Shown in pieces: positions 8,998-16,596 of a stretch of DNA of 64,000 nucleotides. The notes under the pieces are model-generated. The model searched no databases. It saw only the letters and a program-made list of their open reading frames with translations, and was not told the DNA's origin. A program made the position numbers and the translations under genes. Source of the DNA: an uncultured Sphingomonadaceae bacterium (GTDB taxonomy: Bacteria > Pseudomonadota > Alphaproteobacteria > Sphingomonadales > Sphingomonadaceae); assembly GCA_947497455.1 (NCBI GenBank), contig CANMGU010000001.1:1054001-1118000 (forward strand), written 5' to 3'. How positions within the stretch are numbered: the first letter of the stretch is position 1; each line of letters opens with the position of its first letter.

Positions 8998-10252
8998 ATG
9001 CGGCATCAGGATCGCTGGATGATTTGATCACCGGTAGAAAAATCGTGACTGTCGTGCCGATTCCTTGCTCACTGGTCACTTCCATCCTGCCGCCATGGCG
9101 CTCTGTAATATGTTTGACAATCGCTAGGCCCAATCCGGTCCCACCTATTGATTTACTGCGTCCCTTATCGACCCGGTAGAAGCGTTCGGTTAGCCGGGGA
9201 ATATGTTCGGCTGCGATTCCGTCTCCCTGATCGGTGACTGAAAGTCGCAGCATCGAACCAGTGCGATTGGGTTTAACCGAAACCGTTACGGTCCCGCCAC
9301 GCCGCCCGTATTTATAAGCGTTGCTAACCAGATTGTGGAGCAGCTGAGACAATTGTGCATGATCACCCTGAACCATCGGCAAGTTGTCAGGTGCTGAAAC
9401 AACAAAATTGTCATCCTTTTTGGTGCGGCCATTGAGAAAAACGGTTTTCACCTCTGCCACCAGTTCCGTCAGATCAACCGGTTCCGAAGGCAGTTGGTAT
9501 TTTTCTGCTTCGATGCGCGACAAAGACATCAGGTCTTCGACCAGGCGCTGCATGCGGTCGGCTTCCTGGTACATGATAGCCAAAAAACGGGCGCGTGTGT
9601 CTTCATCTTTGCCAGCTTCCGGGTTTTCCAGAGTTTCGATAAAGCCTTTTATCGCCGCCAGCGGCGTACGCAATTCATGACTTGCATTGGCAACAAAATC
9701 AGTGCGCATGCGTTCTGCAGCATAGCGACTGCTTTGGTCAGAAAGCTGGACCAGTTTCAAACCATCGCCCAAAGCGTGAATACGCAATTCCCAACGTTGA
9801 TCCGCGCTGCCGACGCCGACCAGCAAAATGGGTTCACCGCTATGCTCGGCATTGGGATTGGCTAATCGATCTGCGGCTGCCGGGTGACGGATGGCGACCC
9901 GAACGTCCTCACCGATAATATGATCGCCGAGAAAATTTCGCGCTGCCGGATTGGCAGCGGCTACTTTGGCATTGCGAATGAGCAGAATCGGATCCGTGAT
10001 CGGATCTATCACATCCTGATAAGCTTCGGCTCTGCCCTGAAATAAAATCCGCTTTTTCTGGCGCTCCAACGCGCTGAAGTCCGGCTGAGCCGGTGCATGG
10101 TCTTCCAGTGCTATAATTGCCAGAGAAACAACGCCAAAGGCCGACATGATGATGATTTTCATCAACGCGCCCGATGTTTGTGCAGCAAGAACCGCTCCTC
10201 CAATGATCAGAAGAATCGCAAGAATCAGGCGAAAGGGAGAAATTGTGTTCAT
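8978..10252 (-). CDS. phoR: Phosphate regulon sensor histidine kinase PhoR
   Basis: Membrane histidine kinase that phosphorylates PhoB. The 424 residues comprise two N-terminal membrane helices (about 8-25 and 31-49), a PAS domain (about 80-165) and a DHp domain with the phospho-acceptor histidine H192 in the H-box ASHELRTPLAAIKGF. A HATPase_c domain follows with the N-box (HNLVSNAYKY), G1 (VTDQGDGI) and G2 (GGTGLGLAIVKH). It is first in the phoR-pstSCAB-phoU-phoB operon, and its 3' end is embedded in the pstS Pho box. The short periplasmic loop implies sensing through PstSCAB/PhoU, as in E. coli. Confidence 0.95.
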   Translation of the reverse strand: MNTISPFRLILAILLIIGGAVLAAQTSGALMKIIIMSAFGVVSLAIIALEDHAPAQPDFSALERQKKRILFQGRAEAYQDVIDPITDPILLIRNAKVAAANPAARNFLGDHIIGEDVRVAIRHPAAADRLANPNAEHSGEPILLVGVGSADQRWELRIHALGDGLKLVQLSDQSSRYAAERMRTDFVANASHELRTPLAAIKGFIETLENPEAGKDEDTRARFLAIMYQEADRMQRLVEDLMSLSRIEAEKYQLPSEPVDLTELVAEVKTVFLNGRTKKDDNFVVSAPDNLPMVQGDHAQLSQLLHNLVSNAYKYGRRGGTVTVSVKPNRTGSMLRLSVTDQGDGIAAEHIPRLTERFYRVDKGRSKSIGGTGLGLAIVKHITERHGGRMEVTSEQGIGTTVTIFLPVIKSSSDPDAASVTYLS

Positions 10253-10488
10253 ATTGGCCGTTGCGATGAAATTCGGTGGCTATGTTTAGGCGGGTTTTCG
10301 CAAAAACAGCAATGGCAATGTCAGTTTTGAACCCGATTATATCGTTTTGGTCAGTTGGCGGCCTTTGTGCCGTTAAGGAATCTGGCCGGTTTGTCCCGAT
10401 TATGGACGACAGAGTGGACGGGCGACTGTTTACTCGCATTTAAAGGATTTTCGCTCTAAGGGCGACATTCAGAGGAAATTATTACGCT

Positions 10489-10917
10489 ATGACAGACAGT
10501 CTAAACCAGAATGATAGATCATCGGGGACAACCGACGATTCTGAAAATGCTGCGATTGTCACACGCCGCCGTGCGCTGATGATGGGGGCTGTGACGGCTT
10601 CTGCGGTTGTCAGCATCAAGCCCGCTTTGGCGCAGACCGCTGGTTCGGTACTAAACTGCGAGATCGCGGTTCCTGGAAATCACGCTGCTGGCGGATATAT
10701 TGGTCCAGACGGAAAAATTGTATCACCCGACACGCCGGGCGCATTTCCGCCCGCAGGCCGGAATTTTACCGGGGAAGAAGTGAAGCGGGCAATGAATGGC
10801 CGGTCTCTTCCCGGCACATCTTACGATCAGTCGAAAGCCTATGTGAACTATATCCGGCGTCTCCAGTCCGGGCAAAGCGGCTTCACCTGCTACGCGTCTC
10901 TGCAGATGCCGCGATAG
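10489..10917 (+). CDS. Tat-signal small exported protein, HPr-rel-A neighbour
   Basis: Unrecognised 142-residue protein. The N-terminus has a twin-arginine motif (RRR at 26-28 in TRRRALMM), a hydrophobic stretch and an AxA-type cleavage site (KPALA, about residue 48), so it is probably exported folded. The mature part is about 94 residues with only two cysteines (C57 and C134), which could form a disulfide or bind a ligand. It has repeated Gly/Pro turns and no recognised enzyme motif. It is 101 bp upstream of the PqqD-like gene on the same strand and may be a partner or substrate of that system. The start is preceded by AGAGGAA. Divergent from phoR. Confidence 0.72.
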   Translation: MTDSLNQNDRSSGTTDDSENAAIVTRRRALMMGAVTASAVVSIKPALAQTAGSVLNCEIAVPGNHAAGGYIGPDGKIVSPDTPGAFPPAGRNFTGEEVKRAMNGRSLPGTSYDQSKAYVNYIRRLQSGQSGFTCYASLQMPR

Positions 10918-11018
10918 TTTTGCGCTGATTTTTGGTTTCAAAGCCAATGCTTATTAACATATTCATGCTAACGGCTTTTTCGAACGAATTGCCGTGATCA
11001 GGGATAGTGTAACAGCCA

Positions 11019-11297
11019 ATGAGCCAGCTTTATCGCGCCGCAGCCTCTGAAGGGCTGATCCAGCATCCGCTGGACAGTATGACGCTGGTTTATCAGAAAT
11101 CATCGGGTATCACGCATATCGTAGCTGATCCCGTGCCGGCGATATTGACCGTTATGGGAGAACAGGCTCTGACAGCCGTCGATATCGCAGGCAGATTGTC
11201 CGATCGCTATGATCTCGAGGATAGCGGTGACACCGCTGAAATCGTGCTGGCAAGGCTTGTTGAACTATGTTCGCTTGGTCTCGTGGATAAGGTTTAG
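11019..11297 (+). CDS. HPr-rel-A system PqqD family peptide chaperone
   Basis: A 92-residue PqqD-fold protein. PqqD proteins (RiPP recognition elements) are small winged-helix domains that hold a precursor peptide for a modifying enzyme. The wHTH-like pattern is visible in the C-terminal two thirds (HIVADPVPAILTVMGEQALTAVDIAGRLSDRY, then a helix EIVLARLVELCSLGLV). It lies 5 bp before the HprK-like kinase gene, the arrangement known from the HPr-rel-A gene set. No PqqA-like peptide is evident next to it, and the client is unknown. Confidence 0.8.
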   Translation: MSQLYRAAASEGLIQHPLDSMTLVYQKSSGITHIVADPVPAILTVMGEQALTAVDIAGRLSDRYDLEDSGDTAEIVLARLVELCSLGLVDKV

Positions 11298-11302
11298 GCA
11301 CG

Positions 11303-12172
11303 GTGGCGCGCATGCATCAGCTTTATCTGACTGTCGGGCCGACACGATATCGGCTGGTCTCTGCTTGGCAGCGGCCGCTCGATCAGTTGGCAGCTCTCTA
11401 CCAGAATTACCCAGTTTCGCAGGACGGTTACGCAGATTTCACCGTGCGGTTGGAGCCTGAAAAGCCCTGGCGGCGCTATATCCGGCCTTCGGTTCATATC
11501 TCCGGCGATTTTTGGCTGCCTGATGCTGCTCCCTTGCCACTTGATCAAAGCCTGCTGGCTGCGGAAATGGGTATGAATCTGCAAATGGCACTAGGCTGGC
11601 GACGGCATCTTTTGCTGCATGCCAGCAGTGTCGAGAAAGACGGTAAGGTATTGTTGATGACCGGCCTGTCGGGTTCCGGAAAGTCCACGCTATCCGCCAT
11701 GCTAGCGGAAAAAGGTTGGCGGTTCATGGGTGACGAATTTGCGTTGCTCGATCCGGACACCGGCATGGTGCATAGCTTCCCGCGACTAATCAGCCTCAAA
11801 AACGAGGCCATTGCCGCGATGCGAGCGATCGTACCAGAAAATCGCTTCGGCCCTTTGATGAAGGGGACGCCCAAAGGGGATATCCGCCACGTCATCCCGC
11901 CACAGAATGCGGTGAACCGGATGGCCGATACTGCCAAGCCTGCATTGCTTCTGTTTCCACGCTTTGGTCATGATCCTGCCCTGCGCGATATGGGCAAGAG
12001 CGAGATATTTGTACGACTGACACAGGCGTCGACCAATTATGTCGCTCTTGGAGAGACTGGCTTTCGGGCGCTGACCCACTTTGTTGATACCGTGCCGACC
12101 AAAGCGATGGACTATCAGTCGGGTGATCAGGCTGAAGACCTGATTGATAGCTTGTGGAGCGAGCTTCCATGA
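11303..12172 (+). CDS. HprK-related kinase A
   Basis: P-loop kinase related to HPr kinase/phosphorylase, 289 residues from a GTG at 11303; an ATG four codons on at 11312 is an alternative start. Walker A is GLSGSGKST (121-129). A conserved acidic pair follows in FMGDEFALLD (about 141-150), as in the HprK fold, with HASSV just before the P-loop. The N-terminal 100 residues are specific to this subfamily. No HPr or other PTS protein is in the window, so the phosphorylated target is unknown. The stop overlaps the next gene by ATGA, forming a coupled PqqD-kinase-nucleotidyltransferase operon. Confidence 0.85.
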   Translation: MARMHQLYLTVGPTRYRLVSAWQRPLDQLAALYQNYPVSQDGYADFTVRLEPEKPWRRYIRPSVHISGDFWLPDAAPLPLDQSLLAAEMGMNLQMALGWRRHLLLHASSVEKDGKVLLMTGLSGSGKSTLSAMLAEKGWRFMGDEFALLDPDTGMVHSFPRLISLKNEAIAAMRAIVPENRFGPLMKGTPKGDIRHVIPPQNAVNRMADTAKPALLLFPRFGHDPALRDMGKSEIFVRLTQASTNYVALGETGFRALTHFVDTVPTKAMDYQSGDQAEDLIDSLWSELP

Positions 12173-13188
12173 TGCGCGATGCTCAATCTTTAGTCGATGC
12201 CTTGCGCGACCCGGTGACGGTACTCTCGCTTGATGGCGCCGGATGGACGGACCTGATCAGCATTGCCCGGGCAGAGTCGTTGATTGGCAGTCTGGCCCAT
12301 CGTCTGGCTAATATTACAGTGCCAGAGCAAGTCAGGCCCATTCTGAAAGATGCGATTCAAGCTACTGATCTTGCGAGACAACAAGCGCTTTGGGAAGCAG
12401 ATTGCGCGCGCCGTGCCCTTGCATCGCTAAACTGCAAAGTCGTGCTGATGAAAGGCACCGCCTATGTCGCTGGCGATCTTGATGCGGGGATTGGTCGCAG
12501 CATCGGTGATCTCGATATCATGGCCGCACAAGACTCGCTGCCAGCTGTTGAAGAGGCGTTACTGGATGCGGGTTGGGAATGGGTCAAGCCAGATCCTTAT
12601 GATGACCAATATTATCGCGAACATATGCATGAATTACCGCCGCTCATCCATCGGGAGCGGGACCGGATGATCGATGTGCATCACACAACATTACCGTTGA
12701 CCGCTAAACCGACACCAAATCCCCAAGCAATGCTGGATGCAGCCGTCAAGCTGGACTCAGGTCTCTACGTCATGTCGCCCGCTGACATGTTGCTCCACTC
12801 TGTTGCCCATCTCTTTGCTGATGGCGATCTGGCCGGAGGCTTACGCAACCTGTGGGATATCGACAGGCTCGTCCGGCAATTTTCCGGTGCGGATGAAGAG
12901 TTCTGGACCGAACTGGGCGTGCGTGCGAGATTGCATCAGCTGGAGCCGCATCTGGCGCGGGCAATACGCCTGGCGGCCCGCCTCTATGATACGCCGGTCG
13001 ATAAATATCGCGGGGGCCACACCAGGTTCGCGGACTATCTCTACATTAGAAGGCTATTGGCCCGTGATGGTTGGGGAAGGGAAAGCCGAAAGTTCATACG
13101 GCAAGCCTTCTATATCCGCTCTCATTGGCTCAGGATGCCGCCGCTGATGCTGGCCCGTCATTTATGGACCAAGTGGCGCAAGGGCTGA
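12169..13188 (+). CDS. Nucleotidyltransferase family protein of the HPr-rel-A set
   Basis: Resembles the uncharacterised nucleotidyltransferase family NTP_transf_5. With the ATG at 12169, which overlaps the kinase stop as ATGA, it has 339 residues; a GTG at 12154 is less likely. Visible motifs are VVLMKGTAYV (about 91-100) and GRSIGDLDIM (about 109-118). D114 and D116 are the expected metal-binding pair of the pol-beta-type fold. A later HSVAHLF histidine segment also occurs in the family. The substrate is unknown. Position suggests action on the same client as the kinase and PqqD protein. It converges on gph with a 3-bp gap. Confidence 0.8.
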   Translation: MMRDAQSLVDALRDPVTVLSLDGAGWTDLISIARAESLIGSLAHRLANITVPEQVRPILKDAIQATDLARQQALWEADCARRALASLNCKVVLMKGTAYVAGDLDAGIGRSIGDLDIMAAQDSLPAVEEALLDAGWEWVKPDPYDDQYYREHMHELPPLIHRERDRMIDVHHTTLPLTAKPTPNPQAMLDAAVKLDSGLYVMSPADMLLHSVAHLFADGDLAGGLRNLWDIDRLVRQFSGADEEFWTELGVRARLHQLEPHLARAIRLAARLYDTPVDKYRGGHTRFADYLYIRRLLARDGWGRESRKFIRQAFYIRSHWLRMPPLMLARHLWTKWRKG

Positions 13189-13191
13189 CGG

Positions 13192-13878
13192 TTAGCGACT
13201 CAGTGTGACCAGGGTTGCAACAAGCTCGTCATAATGATCGATAATCGCGTCAGCGCCCAGCTCTTCAACCGGCTGATGCAGAAAGCCGAAACTCACTGCT
13301 ACATTTGCAATACCGGCATTTTGCGCCGCTTTAATGTCGAAAATACTGTCGCCAACAAAGGCAGCAGGCGTTTGGTCTACCACTCCACCGCAGCGCCGGA
13401 TCATCTCGTCAATCGGGTCTCGCTTTGGTTTGCTGCGGCCTTTGCCCATCGTGTCGCCGCCAATGACGGTGACGAAGCGGTCAATCAAGCCAACATTGGT
13501 GAGCAGCTTCACGGCGAGGCTTTCGAATTTATTAGTCACTACCGCCATTTTGACGCCTTGATCCTGCAGCAAATCCATAGCGCCAATCAATCCGGCAAAG
13601 GCGGGAGCATTATTGCCCAGATTAGCCTCATAATGATCGATCAGAACGGGCATCAGGCTTTTGACCAGATCCTTGTCGCTGCCACCGGACTGTTCCAGCG
13701 CCATTTCGAGCATATGCCTTGCGCCCATACCGACCAGCGACCGGATGGATTGCTCATCCACTTGTGGCCGATTTGCGCTCTCGAGCGCGTGATTAAGCGA
13801 AGCGGCGAGTTCCATGCTGGTATCCAGCAAGGTTCCATCCAGATCAAAGCCAATGATATCGAAAGAAATTTCTGTCAT
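13192..13878 (-). CDS. gph: Phosphoglycolate phosphatase, HAD family
   Basis: HAD-superfamily phosphatase of 228 residues, best matched to Gph, which dephosphorylates 2-phosphoglycolate. Motif I is GFDLDGTLLDT (D12 and D14 as nucleophile and acid/base). A helical cap spans about 18-85. Motif II lies in VVTNK, motif III includes K151-like residues (KPKRDP) and motif IV is AFVGDSIFDIKAAQNAG. Specificity among related HAD phosphatases cannot be proven from motifs. Divergent from glmU and convergent with the nucleotidyltransferase gene. Confidence 0.85.
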   Translation of the reverse strand: MTEISFDIIGFDLDGTLLDTSMELAASLNHALESANRPQVDEQSIRSLVGMGARHMLEMALEQSGGSDKDLVKSLMPVLIDHYEANLGNNAPAFAGLIGAMDLLQDQGVKMAVVTNKFESLAVKLLTNVGLIDRFVTVIGGDTMGKGRSKPKRDPIDEMIRRCGGVVDQTPAAFVGDSIFDIKAAQNAGIANVAVSFGFLHQPVEELGADAIIDHYDELVATLVTLSR

Positions 13879-13975
13879 AGTCCCTGCATAGAACCGATCT
13901 TGCTGGCATAAGCAACCGCATCATGGCATGGGGCGCAAATTCAGCGTTTGGAACAGGATATTCGGAGTTTTTGGC

Positions 13976-15325
13976 ATGAGTGACCGTCCTTTAGCAGCCA
14001 TTATACTAGCCGCCGGACAAGGCACGCGGATGAAATCGGAAACGCACAAGGTGCTGCATCCGATTGCTGGCAAGCCGATGCTCCATCATTTGCTCGATAC
14101 AGTCGATTCGATAGGCGTGGAGCGGACCGTTGTCGTAGTCGGTGCACGGCGTGAGCAGATTGAAGCGAGCGTTGAGGGGCGTAACGTCGCGATCGCGGTG
14201 CAGGAAGATCAGCTTGGCACAGGCCACGCAGTGGCCCAGGCACATGCAGCGCTGAAGGGATTCGCTGGCGATGTGTTGATACTCTACGGCGATGTGCCGA
14301 TGGTTAGCGCTGACACCATGCAGGCGATGATAGCGCGGCTGAATGACGGCACCGACCCGCGCGCAGTGGTGCTTGGCTTTCGTCCCGATGATGCCGGCGC
14401 CTATGGTCGGATTGTCGCCAGCGACCAGGGTGAGATCGAAAAAATGGTCGAATATAAGGATGCCGGCGAGGCCGAGCGCGCGGTCAACCTGTGCAACAGC
14501 GGGTTGATGGCGGCGCGGGCGACCGACCTGTTCATCCTGCTCGACCAGATTGGCAACGACAATGCGGCGGGCGAATATTATCTGCCGGATATAGTGATGT
14601 TGTCGGGTCAGGCCAGCGCGGTGATTGAAGTGGATGATCCTGCCGAGGTTGCGGGTGTTAACAGCCGCGCCGAGCTGGCCGCCGTCGAGGGAGAATGGCA
14701 ACAGCGTCGGCGGGCGCGGGCGATGGCCGATGGAGTGAGCTTGATTGCTCCAGAAACTGTTTGGTTTTCATATGATACGGACATTTCTTCAGATGTAGTA
14801 ATAGAACCAAATGTTATTTTTGGTCTAGGCGTATCGGTAGCCAGCGGCGCGCGAATCTATGGCCATAGCCATATCGAGGGCGCGACCATTGGCGCGAATA
14901 CCAATGTCGGCCCCTTCGCTCGACTACGGCCCGGAGCCGTGCTCGAGGAAGGCTCTAAAATCGGAAATTTTGTCGAGATGAAAAAGGCAGTACTGGGTAA
15001 GGGCGCCAAAGCCAATCATCTGACCTATCTGGGTGATGCCGAAGTAGGCGAGGGCGCCAATATCGGTGCCGGCACGATTACCTGCAATTATGATGGCTAT
15101 TTCAAATATAAGACCAAGATCGGTAAGGGGGCCTTTATCGGCAGCAACAGTGCCTTGGTGGCGCCCGTGACGATTGGCGATGGTGCAATAGTGGGCGCCG
15201 GCGCAACGCTGACCAAGAATGTAGAAACCGGTGATCTGGCGCTGGTGAGGGCAGAGCAAACCGCGAAAAAAGGCTGGGCTGACCGGTTTAACGCGGTGAG
15301 TGCGAAGAAGAAGGCGGGGAAGTGA
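13976..15325 (+). CDS. glmU: Bifunctional UDP-N-acetylglucosamine pyrophosphorylase / glucosamine-1-phosphate N-acetyltransferase
   Basis: Makes UDP-GlcNAc for peptidoglycan, LPS and exopolysaccharide in two steps. The N-terminal Rossmann-like pyrophosphorylase domain has LAAGQGTRMK at about 11-20, K25, and GDVPM. The C-terminal left-handed beta-helix acetyltransferase domain spans about 245-445, with YLGDAEVGEGANIGAGTITCNYDG. The start is taken at ATG 13976 (MSDRPLAAIIL) after CGGAG, giving 449 residues; an upstream in-frame ATG at 13928 would add 16 non-conserved residues. Bases about 14740-14830, coding the inter-domain linker, are far more AT-rich than the rest of the gene. Confidence 0.96.
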   Translation: MSDRPLAAIILAAGQGTRMKSETHKVLHPIAGKPMLHHLLDTVDSIGVERTVVVVGARREQIEASVEGRNVAIAVQEDQLGTGHAVAQAHAALKGFAGDVLILYGDVPMVSADTMQAMIARLNDGTDPRAVVLGFRPDDAGAYGRIVASDQGEIEKMVEYKDAGEAERAVNLCNSGLMAARATDLFILLDQIGNDNAAGEYYLPDIVMLSGQASAVIEVDDPAEVAGVNSRAELAAVEGEWQQRRRARAMADGVSLIAPETVWFSYDTDISSDVVIEPNVIFGLGVSVASGARIYGHSHIEGATIGANTNVGPFARLRPGAVLEEGSKIGNFVEMKKAVLGKGAKANHLTYLGDAEVGEGANIGAGTITCNYDGYFKYKTKIGKGAFIGSNSALVAPVTIGDGAIVGAGATLTKNVETGDLALVRAEQTAKKGWADRFNAVSAKKKAGK

Positions 15326-15335
15326 TAGTCAAGCG

Positions 15336-15851
15336 ATGACTATTCCAGAAATGCAAACGGAACGATTGTTCCTCCGCGCGCCGTCGCGGAATGATTTTGA
15401 TAATTACAGCAGATTTTATGCCGATGAAGTCGGATCGGCGGCTTATGGAGGTCCGCTAAGCGCCGAGCAGGCCTGGCGGAAATTGGCATATGATATCGGT
15501 CACTGGACACTCCGCGGTTTCGGAATGTGGTCCGCTTATCACAAGGAATCGGGAAATATGGTGGGTGGAGCCGGTTTGGTCCATCCGCAAGGATGGCCCT
15601 GTCCGGAATTGACCTGGTGGATCATGCCCCATTTCCGGCGGCAGGGTCTGGCAATGGAGCTTTCCAAGGCTGTTATCAGCTTTGGCTACGAACATCTCGA
15701 ATGGGATGCGGTGCGCACATACATGAATGATGATAATGTCCCAGCAAGGCGGCTTGTGGAAAAGCTGGGCGGTGTTGTCGAGAAGCGGTGTTCTTTTCCG
15801 GACAGTTTGGAAAGAAATATCTACATCTTGCCACAATCCGGATCTACTTGA
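15336..15851 (+). CDS. GNAT family N-acetyltransferase, RimJ/RimL type
   Basis: 171-residue acetyltransferase of the RimJ/RimL-like subgroup. It starts with the family-typical TERLFLRAP. It contains the acetyl-CoA-binding loop region (WWIMPHFRRQGLAMELSKAVI, about 95-118) and the late NDDNVPARRLVEKLGG motif. Acceptor unknown. ATG 15336 lies 10 bp after the glmU stop, so it is probably co-transcribed with glmU. Its stop codon lies within the TTGACA that begins the toxin-antitoxin operator region. Confidence 0.83.
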   Translation: MTIPEMQTERLFLRAPSRNDFDNYSRFYADEVGSAAYGGPLSAEQAWRKLAYDIGHWTLRGFGMWSAYHKESGNMVGGAGLVHPQGWPCPELTWWIMPHFRRQGLAMELSKAVISFGYEHLEWDAVRTYMNDDNVPARRLVEKLGGVVEKRCSFPDSLERNIYILPQSGST

Positions 15852-15883
15852 CATGATATCATGATATGATATCACCATATCAT
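15848..15883 (+). promoter_or_regulatory. Toxin-antitoxin operator/promoter with overlapping palindromes
   Basis: TTGACA (15848-15853) is followed by the perfect 12-bp palindrome CATGATATCATG (15852-15863). A second inverted repeat has arms ATGATATG (15861-15868) and CATATCAT (15876-15883). The right arm runs into the antitoxin ATG at 15882 and no Shine-Dalgarno is visible. This layout fits autorepression by a ribbon-helix-helix antitoxin dimer pair. The -10 element is not clear at standard spacing. Confidence 0.75.
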
Positions 15884-16214
15884 GACTCGTATTCTTGCTG
15901 ATTTATCCGAAGAAGATGTCCAGTGGCTCGACGCGCAGGCGGCGGCGCAGGAGACTTCGCGGGCGCAATTGCTGCGTGATGCAGTGGCGGCCTTTCGGGC
16001 GGATGTGTCGAAGCAGGGGATTGAGAAATATTTCGGCATGTGGCGTGAGCGCCGGGCGGTTGGTGACCCGGTTGCGTGGCAACGGCGTGAGCGCGCGTCC
16101 TGGACGCGGCCCTGGGACCCTGATTACTGGGACGTGCGCAAGGAATTCCCCGACCTTTTCGACGCCGATGATGACCGCGAGGCCGAGCGCTATCGCAAGA
16201 AGGACGCCTCGTGA
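15882..16214 (+). CDS. Ribbon-helix-helix antitoxin, VapB/CopG-like
   Basis: 110-residue antitoxin. The N-terminus (residues 1-45, MTRILADLSEEDVQWLDAQAA, then RAQLLRDAVAAFRAD) has the strand-helix-helix pattern of RHH/CopG DNA-binding proteins. The C-terminal half is rich in Trp, Arg and Asp (RERRAVGDPVAWQRRERASWTRPWDPDYW) and probably wraps the toxin. The ATG lies inside the operator palindrome with no leader ribosome-binding site, so translation may be leaderless. It overlaps the toxin start as GTGA, the usual coupled arrangement. Confidence 0.83.
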   Translation: MTRILADLSEEDVQWLDAQAAAQETSRAQLLRDAVAAFRADVSKQGIEKYFGMWRERRAVGDPVAWQRRERASWTRPWDPDYWDVRKEFPDLFDADDDREAERYRKKDAS

Positions 16215-16579
16215 ACGAAGCGGTATTCGACAGCAACATCTTATTCGATGCGCTTAATGATGTTGGCCGCGCCAATGTTGAGCTGCAGCGCTATGATCGC
16301 CGCTATATCAGCCGCCTGACCTGGGTCGAAGTGCTGACTCGGGCGCTGCCTGACGATGGCGACCGGGCAGAAGACTTTCTGTCCTTTTTCAACATCATTG
16401 AGGTGAACGAGGAAATCGGTCGGCGGGCAGCCTTGCTGCGTAGTGACCGGAGGCGCCTGAAGGCCATGGATGCCGTCATTCTTGCGTCGGCCCAGCTTAC
16501 CGGGCGCATCTTGATCACCCGAAACACACGTGATTTTCCTGCTGAAATGCCGGGTATTCGCGTTCCCTATACTCTCTAA
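16211..16579 (+). CDS. PIN-domain ribonuclease toxin, VapC-like
   Basis: 122-residue PIN-domain protein, probably an RNase toxin acting on tRNA or rRNA. The four acidic metal-binding residues are all present: D7 (FDSN), E40 (TWVEV), D87 (KAMDAVI) and D108 (RNTRDF), with N105. It should therefore be catalytically intact. The GTG start at 16211 overlaps the antitoxin stop. The pair sits between glmU and glmS, which are otherwise functionally linked. This makes the pair look like an insertion in a cell-wall precursor neighbourhood. Confidence 0.87.
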   Translation: MNEAVFDSNILFDALNDVGRANVELQRYDRRYISRLTWVEVLTRALPDDGDRAEDFLSFFNIIEVNEEIGRRAALLRSDRRRLKAMDAVILASAQLTGRILITRNTRDFPAEMPGIRVPYTL

Positions 16580-16596
16580 GAAGAAAGCCCAGATAT

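Noticed and set aside
14006..14701. 231-codon frame antisense to glmU
   Set aside because: Lies fully within the strongly conserved pyrophosphorylase domain in the opposite strand; composition is that of a shadow frame.
15865..15870. TATGAT as -10 of the toxin-antitoxin promoter
   Set aside because: Only 11 bp from TTGACA, too close for a sigma70 promoter; the sequence is part of the operator repeats.
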